Of a DNA stretch of 10,765 nt, positions 1-5,773 are shown piece after piece. The notes beneath the pieces are model-generated. The model was not told the DNA's origin. It worked only from the letters and a program-made list of their open reading frames with translations, and did no database searches. Position numbers and translations under genes: made by a program. The stretch comes from an uncultured Lachnospiraceae bacterium (GTDB lineage Bacteria > Bacillota_A > Clostridia > Lachnospirales > Lachnospiraceae), in assembly GCA_910588595.1 (NCBI GenBank), contig CAJUQU010000113.1, forward strand, positions 1-10,765, read 5' to 3'. How positions within the stretch are numbered: position 1 is the first letter of the stretch; every line of letters begins with the position of its first letter.

Positions 1-459
1 AGTAAAGATAGTATAAAATGTGAACTGGAGATACTAAAATATTGTGATAGGCAAGTGGAAAGTGAGGAAGAGTTACAAAAATCAGGGATTTCATCCCGTG
101 CTACGCACGAAATATACTGGGTAAATAATAGATATGTAGAATTGCAGGTTAAAACACTGCCATGGGGGTATAAAGAACCCATAGCGATTATAGGAAATGA
201 GAAAAGGAACATGATTATTTCCCCTATCCGCCCAATGTATTCTGACGAAGAATTATTGAGATCGGCATTAAAAGATAAAGAAGACCCATTTAGTGAGTTT
301 AAGAATCTCATAATGGATAATAAAAATTTTACATACCTGATTAACTGGGTATATAGTCATCAATTGGTGGAGAACAAGTATACAAAAGAGGTAATCCGGG
401 AAAAATACGAAGCATTTTTGGAGGAATGGTTCAATACGAAAATAGATTGCAAAAGTTGA
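1..459 (+). CDS. Hypothetical protein, 5' end missing at contig edge
   Basis: Frame 1 is open from the first base to the TGA at 457-459, giving at least 152 residues. A GTG at 55 could be read as a start, but it has no ribosome binding site and the frame is open upstream of it, so I treat the gene as truncated by the contig edge. The visible part is charged and apparently soluble. It has an aromatic stretch (HEIYWVNNRYVELQVK) and a C-terminal helical stretch ending near EWFNTKIDCKS. No signal peptide, membrane segment or catalytic motif is visible, and I do not recognise the family. Its AT-rich composition matches the decayed region that follows. Confidence 0.6.
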   Translation, partial: SKDSIKCELEILKYCDRQVESEEELQKSGISSRATHEIYWVNNRYVELQVKTLPWGYKEPIAIIGNEKRNMIISPIRPMYSDEELLRSALKDKEDPFSEFKNLIMDNKNFTYLINWVYSHQLVENKYTKEVIREKYEAFLEEWFNTKIDCKS

Positions 460-478
460 TAGGACATTTTCTCCATAT

Positions 479-643
479 TCATTTCACTCTTGGTATATGC
501 AGCTTGAATTTTATGATGTAGGCGCAGGAGATTTCCTTGTCCGGCAGTTTTAGCAGGATCTCATACAGCCCAAACGAGTGAAGCTTGTTTGGGCTGTTTA
601 CATTTGGGCGGTGTATATACAGTTCCGACAGATTCATGATCAT
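479..643 (-). pseudogene. Possible minus-strand coding remnant, unknown
   Basis: On the minus strand an uninterrupted frame runs from about 696 down to the TGA at 479-481. It contains ATG codons at 641-643 and 635-637, so the Met-initiated part is 54 codons. The peptide (for example NLSELYIHRPNVNSPNKL and LYEILLKLPDKEISCAYIIKF) looks more like real protein than chance sequence: it has regular hydrophobic spacing and few rare residues. There is no clear ribosome binding site before either ATG, and an in-frame stop lies just upstream of the open stretch. I read it as the tail of a lost gene or a chance open frame. No family is recognised. Confidence 0.25.
565..597. repeat. Perfect 11-bp inverted repeat (hairpin)
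   Basis: ACAGCCCAAAC at 565-575 pairs perfectly with GTTTGGGCTGT at 587-597 around an 11-base loop. Only a short TTTA follows on the plus side, so it is a weak intrinsic terminator candidate for the gene ending at 459. It also lies inside the possible minus-strand remnant, where both arms would be coding. Confidence 0.55.
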
Positions 644-710
644 ACCAGAAATGAACCTATGGTAAAAACGTTTTAAGGTACCCGTTGTCGCATTAACATT
701 TGTTTATGAC

Positions 711-750
711 CAATTCTGTCCCTTGACACATTGCCTATAAATGATAGGAT
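711..750 (+). promoter_or_regulatory. Candidate promoter with CAATTCTGTCCCTTG element
   Basis: A perfect -35 hexamer TTGACA (723-728) is followed after 16 bases by TAGGAT (745-750), a 4-of-6 match to the -10 consensus. The -35 overlaps the end of the 15-bp element CAATTCTGTCCCTTG (711-725), which recurs with one mismatch on the minus strand at 4251-4237. The expected transcript would start near 757 and lead into the SIR2-like fragment at 817. Confidence 0.45.
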
Positions 751-816
751 TGTGTATAAGATATTGTTCAATATTGATAAAAAATTGAATCTACACAAAA
801 AAGTGGGGGAAAACAA

Positions 817-957
817 ATGGATAATGGATTGAAGGTACGGCAGATTTTGTTCGAGAGTCTGTTGGAAGAGGGAAATAATAAAGAAAATTGGGAAAAATTG
901 TGTTGTTCAAACCGCCCGTTAGTTCCTTTTGTGGGAGCAGCAAGAGAACGGAGATAA
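817..957 (+). pseudogene. SIR2-like domain protein, N-terminal fragment
   Basis: ATG at 817 is preceded by GGGGGA (805-810) with a 6-base spacer. The 46-residue product contains NRPLVPFVGA near its end. This matches the start of a SIR2-type fold, where a beta strand runs into the NAD-binding GAGxS motif, and the upstream helical segment (QILFESLLEEGNNKENWEKL) also fits. The frame then diverges after FVGA into four unrelated residues and stops at 955-957, so the catalytic domain is gone. Bacterial SIR2-like proteins that open this way are often NAD-depleting effectors in antiphage systems. That role is inferred from family knowledge, not shown here. This fragment cannot be active. Confidence 0.5.
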
Positions 958-1057
958 AGCAAGTGCTGTAGGAGGTTACAAAGAACTGTTGGAAAACAAG
1001 ATTAAGTCTTTTCTTGACAGTAAATCATCAGTGCAGGCAGGTATGAAATCACAATAA
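938..1057 (+). pseudogene. Out-of-frame C-terminal gene fragment, unknown
   Basis: In frame 2, directly at the point where the SIR2-like fragment loses sense, a protein-like stretch runs to the TAA at 1055-1057: QQENGDKASAVGGYKELL, then ENKIKSFLDSKSSVQAGMKS. It has no start codon or ribosome binding site of its own. It is best read as the tail of a gene, joined to the SIR2-like N terminus by a deletion. It could be the original C terminus of that protein or belong to another gene. I do not recognise it. Confidence 0.35.
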
Positions 1058-1065
1058 AAGGGCTT

Positions 1066-1612
1066 TTGTGCAGACAAATGAGTGTAAGTGAACGTGACAG
1101 GAGGAATGACAGCGGATGGATTATCAAAAATATATCAATAAAAAAAGAAATACATATACCTCATCAGAATTCTGATCATCCACAAAGGTATATCATATTG
1201 GATGATATTAAAGATGAGGCAAAATGGAAAGATTGTCAGGTTACTTCTGTTGTCTGTTCAAAAAAGGATATCCCTCAAATGTTTCTTGACTAGAAAGCGC
1301 TGATAGAACAACAAGCAGATAAATTCCCAATAAGTGCGGACACTATAAAGAAAAAAGAAACAAACCTGGATAAGAAAACGGCGGAAACAATATAGATATA
1401 AAGCTCTTGGAAAAGAAACTTATGCTTGCATGGGTGAATTGGAGGACTACAGGAGACAACCGTTGGTAAATAGAAGGAGTGCTATTTGCTTTTATCACGC
1501 AGCAGCAAAATAATACAATGCTCTGGGTGACGAATGGAGTAATTTTGTGTTATCGGCTTTTTTGAAGGTGGCAAGAGAGGAGTTGGCGTCAGGAATGAAA
1601 AATAGAGGTTAA
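1066..1612 (+). pseudogene. Decayed hypothetical gene (two stops, one frameshift)
   Basis: Frame 1 runs from ATG at 1066 or 1078 to a TAG at 1291-1293. It then continues in the same frame with sensible protein (ALIEQQADKFPISADTI, then KKKETNLDKKTAETI) to another stop near 1393. From about 1388 the coding signal moves to frame 2 (QYRYKALGKETYACMGELED), crosses a TAA at 1511-1513, and ends with GDEWSNFVLSAFLKVAREEL and a final TAA at 1610-1612. Joined, these pieces give one protein of roughly 180 residues that is now broken three times. No family is recognised. There is no good ribosome binding site before 1066 or 1078, so the 5' end may also be lost. Confidence 0.55.
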
Positions 1613-1690
1613 AATTTTATAAAAAATACCTATAAGTATCAAAAACGAAGACCAATAGTTTCTTTTCAAACAATTATATTAAAGGTACTA

Positions 1691-1696
1691 TATAAT
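1691..1696 (+). promoter_or_regulatory. Candidate -10 box for the HTH operon
   Basis: A perfect TATAAT lies at 1691-1696, but no convincing -35 is found 16-18 bases upstream. A near-palindrome, ATACCTATAAGTAT (1626-1639, one mismatched pair), lies about 50 bases upstream and is a possible operator. The predicted start site would fall very close to the ribosome binding site at 1704-1708, which weakens the call. Confidence 0.3.
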
Positions 1697-1717
1697 TAAA
1701 GAAAAGGAATTATGCGT

Positions 1718-2080
1718 ATGGATAACAAAAGAAAGAACAAAGTGGAACGAGAACTGTACAAAAATATTGGGAACCGCCTTCTGATCGAGAGAAAGGAACG
1801 GCACTATACACAGGAACAGATGGCGGAAATGATCGGAGTCAGCACGGGATTTTATGGTATGATCGAGCGTGGTGAGAAAGCGCCAAGTATAGAGAAGCTG
1901 GTCAAGATCCATGAAAAATTGGGATTGGATATAACCTATTTGCTGACGGGCAACGAGAAGAGTGAACATATCCTGGACTATATAGTCAAGTGTCCACAGG
2001 AGAAGCAGTATGCATTTGAGCAGATAGTGAAATATGCGATGAATCTGGCTGACTTCGAGGCATACAATGCAAAAGAATAG
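1718..2080 (+). CDS. XRE-family (Cro/C1-type) HTH transcriptional regulator
   Basis: A 120-residue DNA-binding protein. An HTH_3 domain spans roughly residues 14-75, with the recognition region TQEQMAEMIGVSTGFYGMIE and the usual ERGEKAPS loop, followed by LVKIHEKLGLDITYLLTGN, the standard end of such domains. A short helical tail of about 40 residues follows and could serve dimerisation. I place the start at 1718 because AAGGA at 1704-1708 is 9 bases from it. The in-frame ATG at 1712 is only 3 bases away. The gene ends 40 bases before the large double-HTH regulator on the same strand, so the two probably form an operon. It could act as autorepressor or as partner of the larger protein; the target is unknown. 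Confidence 0.9.
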   Translation: MDNKRKNKVERELYKNIGNRLLIERKERHYTQEQMAEMIGVSTGFYGMIERGEKAPSIEKLVKIHEKLGLDITYLLTGNEKSEHILDYIVKCPQEKQYAFEQIVKYAMNLADFEAYNAKE

Positions 2081-2120
2081 GGATGTACATAAGATAAAAT
2101 CGAAGGAGACGTGTAGGTGA

Positions 2121-3110
2121 ATGGGGAAGAAGGAGGAACCGTCAGAGGCATCAGCGAGAGCAAATCAGAATTTTTCCCGTTTTTTAAAGCGGCTGCGAGA
2201 GGAGGAGAAAGTTTCGCTGGAACAATTGTCATACGGACTTATGACGGGCAGCCAGCTTGCACGGATTGAGAAGGGAGAGCGCTCAATCTATAAAAATACG
2301 AGAGATTGTATGCTCGGAAGACTGGGAATAGCCAGTGATCTGTATGAAAATCTGTTAAATCTGGAAGATTATGCTGCATGGGAGCTGCAGCGTGATATAT
2401 TATGTGCTGTTGAACAGAGGGACTATGTGAAGGTACAGGGATTGCTGGCGCAGTGTGAACTGCGGAAACCCAGATCGATCAGTGATAAGATCAGGTCGCA
2501 GTTCTGTCTTGTGATGCAGGCGGAACTATTGAAACAGCAGGGTGCAGCGTCCTGTGAGATCGGGGACTGTTATGGCAGGGCTGTTAAGATCACTGTGCCG
2601 GATGTGGATCATCTGTGCCTGAATCAGAGATTGCTGTCCATTCAGGAAGTCAATATGGTCCTGGAATATGAGTTTTATAGCAAAAATGGCGATTTTGCGG
2701 AGAGATGCAGGGATCTGCTCGCGTTCGTAGAATCGTCTTTGTATGATGAGCTGTCAAAAGTAAAGATATATCCGAAGATCGTGTATTACTATCTTCGGGA
2801 ATTGTTCAATGCATGCGAGAGCAAAGATACAGGGTATCTGGAAAACAGTATGGAGTTCTGTGACCGTGCAATCGAGATGCTGCGGGATACCGGGAGAGCA
2901 TATTATCTGCTTGAGTTGCTGGAGATGAAGATCAGACTGATCAACTGCATGGAGAATGACCTTGACAGAGATGGCGGACGGGACAGGTTCAGTGCGCAAT
3001 TGCAGGAGTGTACAGATAATTATTCAAAAAGCTTTATGCACAATACAATGTTCCGGCATATATGCAGGACTGCACGTATTTGTATCAGCAGAGATGGATG
3101 TTTTATGTAG
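2121..3110 (+). CDS. Double-HTH/TPR-like regulator, N-terminal part (frameshifted)
   Basis: ATG at 2121 is preceded by GAAGGAG (2102-2108) with a longish 12-base spacer; no better in-frame start exists. Residues 18-70 form an XRE-type HTH (FLKRLREEEKVSLEQLSYGL, then SQLARIEKGERS and CMLGRLGI). The rest is helical, with TPR-like character and repeated Leu/Tyr spacing to about residue 300, and no membrane segment or signal peptide. This is the plan of cytoplasmic RRNPP-like regulators that bind small peptides, although the call rests on architecture only. The last 26 or so residues (after about codon 303, near 3029) are out of frame; the real continuation is the next entry. Read across the shift, the protein would be about 627 residues. 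Confidence 0.8.
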   Translation: MGKKEEPSEASARANQNFSRFLKRLREEEKVSLEQLSYGLMTGSQLARIEKGERSIYKNTRDCMLGRLGIASDLYENLLNLEDYAAWELQRDILCAVEQRDYVKVQGLLAQCELRKPRSISDKIRSQFCLVMQAELLKQQGAASCEIGDCYGRAVKITVPDVDHLCLNQRLLSIQEVNMVLEYEFYSKNGDFAERCRDLLAFVESSLYDELSKVKIYPKIVYYYLRELFNACESKDTGYLENSMEFCDRAIEMLRDTGRAYYLLELLEMKIRLINCMENDLDRDGGRDRFSAQLQECTDNYSKSFMHNTMFRHICRTARICISRDGCFM

Positions 3111-4003
3111 GGGACGTCCTGCGGATCCGCCGGAAGATGTTTGGGTATTCACAGAAAAAACTATGTGCGGGAGTCTGTTCTGAGAAATCACTCGCCAGAG
3201 CAGAGAATAAGGAATCAAATATGCAGCAGGCATCACTTGATATATTGCTGGGAAGGCTCGGATTGTCCAAGGAATTTCAGCGGGCACGCCTGGTCTCGAA
3301 TGACAGGGAAGTGCTGAAGATGAAGGAAAAAATGGCGGACTGCTACAATAATTTCAGTTTGGACGAAGCAAGAGGAATATTAGGGCAGATCAAAACAAAG
3401 GTTTCCGATGAGATTCCAGGAAATCTACAGTTTTTCATGGAGGCTGAAGCATCGCTGGATTGGCTGGAGCAGAAAATAACAACCGAGGTGTTTCAGGCAA
3501 GGGAGGAAGAGGCGCTTGCCTGTACATTGAAAGTAAAAAATCTATATCAAGAGAATGAAGTGTATCTAACGGAGATGGAATTAGCGTGTATTCGCAAAAT
3601 ACAACAAGTGATGAAAGGCGAAGAAAAAAAGAAAAATATTGATTTTGTGCTTCGCTTTTTTGAGGCGTTTGAGAAAAAGAACGCATTGGCTGAGGGCATT
3701 TCGATGTATGAATTTGCCATAAACAATGTCATATGCGAGCTTGGAAATCTAGAAGAGTATCAGATGTCTACAAAACTGGCGGAGAAAGTATTGTGCGAGG
3801 ATCTGCATTGCAGGAGGATATGGGGGATCGAGGGATATCTTTATGAAATTGCGTGGAATGAAAGAGAACAATGTATAAAAAGTAAACAAACTGTGGAAAC
3901 AGAAAAAATGACTGAGGTCTTAAAACAATGTTTAATACTCAGTCATTTTTGCAAAAGAACATTTTATGAAGAATTTTATCATAAGAAAATAGATCAGGAG
4001 TGA
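3020..4003 (+). CDS. Double-HTH/TPR-like regulator, C-terminal part (frameshifted)
   Basis: This is the continuation of the preceding gene in another frame, open from 3020 to the TGA at 4001-4003. Its first internal ATG is at 3062, but homologous-looking sequence starts earlier (KKLYAQYNVPAYMQDCTYLY), before any start codon, and no ribosome binding site precedes 3062. A second XRE-type HTH lies about 16-68 residues after that ATG (GDVLRIRRKMFGYSQKKLCA, then CSEKSLARAENK and LLGRLGL). It parallels the first HTH, including the shared LGRLG(I/L) end, which suggests an internal duplication. Helical TPR-like sequence follows. The 3' end carries a 13-bp inverted repeat and overlaps the convergent peptide gene by 10 bases. 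Confidence 0.75.
   Translation, partial: LFKKLYAQYNVPAYMQDCTYLYQQRWMFYVGDVLRIRRKMFGYSQKKLCAGVCSEKSLARAENKESNMQQASLDILLGRLGLSKEFQRARLVSNDREVLKMKEKMADCYNNFSLDEARGILGQIKTKVSDEIPGNLQFFMEAEASLDWLEQKITTEVFQAREEEALACTLKVKNLYQENEVYLTEMELACIRKIQQVMKGEEKKKNIDFVLRFFEAFEKKNALAEGISMYEFAINNVICELGNLEEYQMSTKLAEKVLCEDLHCRRIWGIEGYLYEIAWNEREQCIKSKQTVETEKMTEVLKQCLILSHFCKRTFYEEFYHKKIDQE
3026..3031 (+). other. Frameshift site in the double-HTH regulator
   Basis: Frame 0 reads TCA AAA AGC TTT ATG; the frame used downstream reads AAA AAG CTT TAT GCA. The A run is five long (3026-3030). One extra A would give S-K-K-L-Y-A-Q-Y and join both halves smoothly. A minus-one slip of the ribosome on the AAA codon would give the same protein. 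Frame 2 has a stop at 3017-3019, so the switch must lie between 3020 and 3110. Confidence 0.75.
3904..3950. terminator. Bidirectional terminator-like inverted repeat inside regulator 3' end
   Basis: AAAAATGACTGAG (3904-3916) and CTCAGTCATTTTT (3938-3950) are perfect 13-base inverted repeats around a 21-base loop, so each strand ends in a T run. On the minus strand it begins 43 bases after the stop of the peptide gene, a normal place for an intrinsic terminator. On the plus strand it lies about 50 bases before the regulator stop codon, where translating ribosomes should prevent folding. Confidence 0.65.
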
Positions 4004-4164
4004 TTGTCATTTGTAACTGGCTGGTCACTGCAGGGCGCAATGCCGCTTTCTTCTGTGCAGGAGCCCGTATCCGCCGCCGTATTATAGACGATAACAGAAC
4101 CATTCTGGATCACGATGATAATAGCAAGCATCGATAAAAGTTTCCTAAAATTGAATTTTTTCAT
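3994..4164 (-). CDS. Small secreted peptide precursor (56 aa), candidate signal peptide gene
   Basis: The gene starts at the ATG at 4164-4162 on the minus strand. GGAGGGA (4181-4175) lies 10 bases upstream, which argues for this start over an ATG at 4221. The product has a basic start (MKKFNFRK), a hydrophobic core (LLSMLAIIIVI), then a polar tail of about 30 residues with cysteines at positions 36 and 45 (TGSCTEESGIAPCSD). This reads as a signal peptide or membrane anchor plus a small exported peptide. It converges on the double-HTH regulator and overlaps its stop by 10 bases. Small exported peptides beside HTH-TPR regulators are typical of peptide-pheromone circuits; that role here is inference. 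It could also be a minor membrane peptide. Confidence 0.6.
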   Translation of the reverse strand: MKKFNFRKLLSMLAIIIVIQNGSVIVYNTAADTGSCTEESGIAPCSDQPVTNDNHS

Positions 4165-4230
4165 TTGTATTTTATCCCTCCATAGAAATTTGTAGAATAT
4201 TGATATTTTTACTATATCCAAAGTTCAATG

Positions 4231-4251
4231 ATTATACAAGGGACAGAGTTG
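4231..4251 (-). promoter_or_regulatory. Candidate promoter/operator of the peptide gene
   Basis: On the minus strand the 15-bp element CAACTCTGTCCCTTG (4251-4237) directly abuts a perfect TATAAT (4236-4231). No recognisable -35 sits 16-18 bases upstream, which would suit an activator-dependent promoter. The start site would be near 4224, giving a leader of about 60 bases before the ATG at 4164. The element matches 711-725 at 14 of 15 bases. Confidence 0.5.
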
Positions 4252-4270
4252 ACCAAAACCTGTCCTTTTT
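4238..4270 (+). terminator. Possible terminator for the regulator strand
   Basis: GGACAG (4241-4246) pairs with CTGTCC (4260-4265). The stem can extend by one G-T and two A-T pairs, with a 13-base loop and T residues at 4266-4270. It would end plus-strand transcription about 235 bases after the regulator stop. It coincides with the peptide promoter element, so the dyad could instead be an operator. Confidence 0.35.
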
Positions 4271-4368
4271 GTGTGTTACAGCGTGTTTAAAAAATCGTTC
4301 CCATGATCTGCATAACGATGCCACAGTGACGTTATACAGATGGCGGTAAGACGGGATATGTATTCACC

Positions 4369-4380
4369 ATATGTACATAT
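4369..4380. promoter_or_regulatory. 12-bp perfect palindrome, candidate operator
   Basis: ATATGTACATAT reads the same on both strands and ends 2 bases before the -35 hexamer of the candidate kinase promoter. That position suits a dimeric regulator. No binding protein can be named from the sequence. Confidence 0.35.
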
Positions 4381-4382
4381 AG

Positions 4383-4411
4383 TTGCGCTCTGCTTGTATT
4401 GTGTGTATACT
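4383..4411 (+). promoter_or_regulatory. Candidate promoter of the thymidylate kinase gene
   Basis: TTGCGC (4383-4388) and TATACT (4406-4411) are separated by exactly 17 bases, a standard vegetative sigma spacing, with good -10 and fair -35 matches. Transcription would begin near 4418, leaving a leader of about 140 bases. Confidence 0.5.
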
Positions 4412-4557
4412 AGAATTACCGTAATAAATCAATATTTCTTGATGAAAGGGTTGTTTTTTTAGAAGCTTGAAGAAATGATATTTTGCGATCGCATATGCTT
4501 TTTCTGCACATAGTTTCTTAGAATGAAAGAATGTGATATTAGAGAGGGGTAAGGAAT

Positions 4558-5214
4558 ATGGAAGAGAAATCGAATAAAAATATGAGGACTGAACGAGGCA
4601 ATTTTATTGCATTTGAGGGGATCGACGGGAGCGGGAAAACCACGCAGGTACAGATGTTGGATGCAAGGTTAAGGCAGGAGGGGATCCATTGCTATACGAC
4701 CATGGAACCAACCTATTCGCCAATAGGATCCTTGATCCGCCAGATACTGACAGGCAGGATCAAAACGGACAACAGGGCGATAGCAGGCTTGTTTGTCGCG
4801 GATCGTCTGGATCATCTATTAAATGAAGTGGATGGAATCATGGCTAAGATCGATGGAGGGACGACAGTGATAACGGATCGATATTATTTTTCCTCCTATG
4901 CATATAATAGTGTTGACATGCCTCTGGAATGGGTGGTCAAAGCAAATGAGCAGAGCAGTCTGCTGCTGAGACCTACAGTCACCATATTTATTGATGTTAC
5001 GCCGGAGACTGCGATCGAGAGGATCGTGCAAAATCGTTTTCATCAGGAGTTGTTTGAGAAAAAGTCCCGTTTGGTGAAGGTTCGGGAAAATTATATGAAA
5101 GCATTTCAGCTGCTTGAGAAAGAAGAAAAAGTAGTGATCATTGATGGCAGCCAGTCACCGGAGAAAATCTCAGAACAGATCTGGGAAGCGGTAAGAGGAT
5201 ATTTTGGTTTGTAG
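4558..5214 (+). CDS. tmk: Thymidylate kinase (dTMP kinase)
   Basis: A cytoplasmic 218-residue enzyme that phosphorylates dTMP to dTDP with ATP in DNA precursor synthesis. The P-loop FEGIDGSGKTTQ is at residues 19-30. The dTMP-binding EPTYSPIG stretch is near 50-57, FVADRLDHL at 79-87, and the DRYYFSSYAY motif at 107-116. A LID-like basic segment (RFHQELFEKKSR) lies at 160-171, and length is normal for the family. The P-loop lacks an arginine, as in bacterial-type enzymes that take it from the LID. The start is supported by GAGGGG (4544-4549), 8 bases upstream. It stands outside the usual holB-type context, so it may be an extra copy; whether a second tmk exists cannot be seen here. Confidence 0.93.
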   Translation: MEEKSNKNMRTERGNFIAFEGIDGSGKTTQVQMLDARLRQEGIHCYTTMEPTYSPIGSLIRQILTGRIKTDNRAIAGLFVADRLDHLLNEVDGIMAKIDGGTTVITDRYYFSSYAYNSVDMPLEWVVKANEQSSLLLRPTVTIFIDVTPETAIERIVQNRFHQELFEKKSRLVKVRENYMKAFQLLEKEEKVVIIDGSQSPEKISEQIWEAVRGYFGL

Positions 5215-5228
5215 CCTTTCGTTCCAAA

Positions 5229-5273
5229 AAACGAGTCGTTTCATACCATTTGTCTGAAAAATTAACGAATTTT
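5229..5273. repeat. Two short inverted repeats upstream of the LytTR gene
   Basis: AAACGA-G-TCGTTT (5229-5241) and AAAATT-AACG-AATTTT (5258-5273) lie between the kinase stop and the LytTR start. Neither has the T tail expected of an intrinsic terminator. Either might be an operator, or both may be chance AT-rich dyads. Confidence 0.3.
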
Positions 5274-5315
5274 GCCGATATATATACAAATATCCATATG
5301 AGGGGGTGATCGATT

Positions 5316-5672
5316 TTGGATATGGCTGTCGGTAAGACGGGTTTGTTTCTCAAGACAAAGAAACTCATGCTGGCTCAGGCTGATATCTTGTATATTGAGA
5401 GCAGGGCAAAAAAGGTGGAGATACACACACTTGGGGCACCCAGTTGTATAGAGATCTACGCGACGATGGAAGAGCTGATGGGGCAGCTTGGTGAAGATTT
5501 TTATCGCTCTCATCGGGCATACATTGTAAACATGGCGTATATCGCAGAGTACGGCAAAGACAGTATCACACTCACAAACGGCGATATCGTATATGTGGCA
5601 AAGAAAAAATACAGTGAGTTTGTGAGAGTGTACAGGCATTATCTGCTAAAAGGCGGAGTGTCCAGTGTGTGA
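5316..5672 (+). CDS. Stand-alone LytTR-family DNA-binding regulator
   Basis: A 118-residue protein that is almost entirely one LytTR domain. It shows the opening strand with LAQADILYIES (19-29), the central ATMEELMGQL (49-58), the hallmark DFYRSHRAYIVNMAYI (61-76) and the closing NGDIVYVAKKKYSEF (88-102). No receiver domain or membrane segment precedes it, so phosphorylation control by a fused domain is absent. The start is TTG at 5316: an in-frame TGA sits at 5307-5309, and AGGGGG at 5301-5306 is 9 bases upstream of the TTG but 15 from the ATG at 5322. It probably binds promoter DNA as a dimer. Targets are unknown; the unknown gene starting 101 bases downstream is the obvious candidate. Confidence 0.88.
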   Translation: MDMAVGKTGLFLKTKKLMLAQADILYIESRAKKVEIHTLGAPSCIEIYATMEELMGQLGEDFYRSHRAYIVNMAYIAEYGKDSITLTNGDIVYVAKKKYSEFVRVYRHYLLKGGVSSV

Positions 5673-5773
5673 AGATGTCCGGACTCAAAAAGGGGACATG
5701 GGCGATCCTGACTGACAGAGGGACCGCGAAAAAATAGCTGGTTGAAAAAGGATTGAAGAGGAGGAGCGCAGCG

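Larger units (their letters stand above)
460..816. other. Intergenic stretch with hairpin, possible remnant and promoter
   Basis: No intact plus-strand gene is seen here. The stretch holds a possible minus-strand coding remnant (479-643), a perfect 11-bp inverted repeat (565-575 with 587-597), a CAATTCTGTCCCTTG element at 711-725 and a candidate promoter at 723-750. A weaker inverted repeat, TTCAAT at 767-772 with ATTGAA at 784-789, lies in the leader in front of the SIR2-like fragment. Confidence 0.5.
4271..4557. other. Intergenic stretch upstream of thymidylate kinase
   Basis: No gene is seen here. It holds a perfect 12-bp palindrome at 4369-4380 and a promoter at 4383-4411, then a leader of about 140 bases before the kinase start at 4558. 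I see no riboswitch fold that I recognise in that leader. Confidence 0.5.

Noticed and set aside
4345..5341. Direct repeat GGTAAGACGGG at 4345-4355 and 5331-5341
   Set aside because: The second copy is inside LytTR coding sequence and the flanks do not match; 11-12 bases over 10 kb can occur by chance.
5677..5700. TGTCC...GGACA hairpin after the LytTR stop as a terminator
   Set aside because: The stem is only five base pairs with no T run after it.
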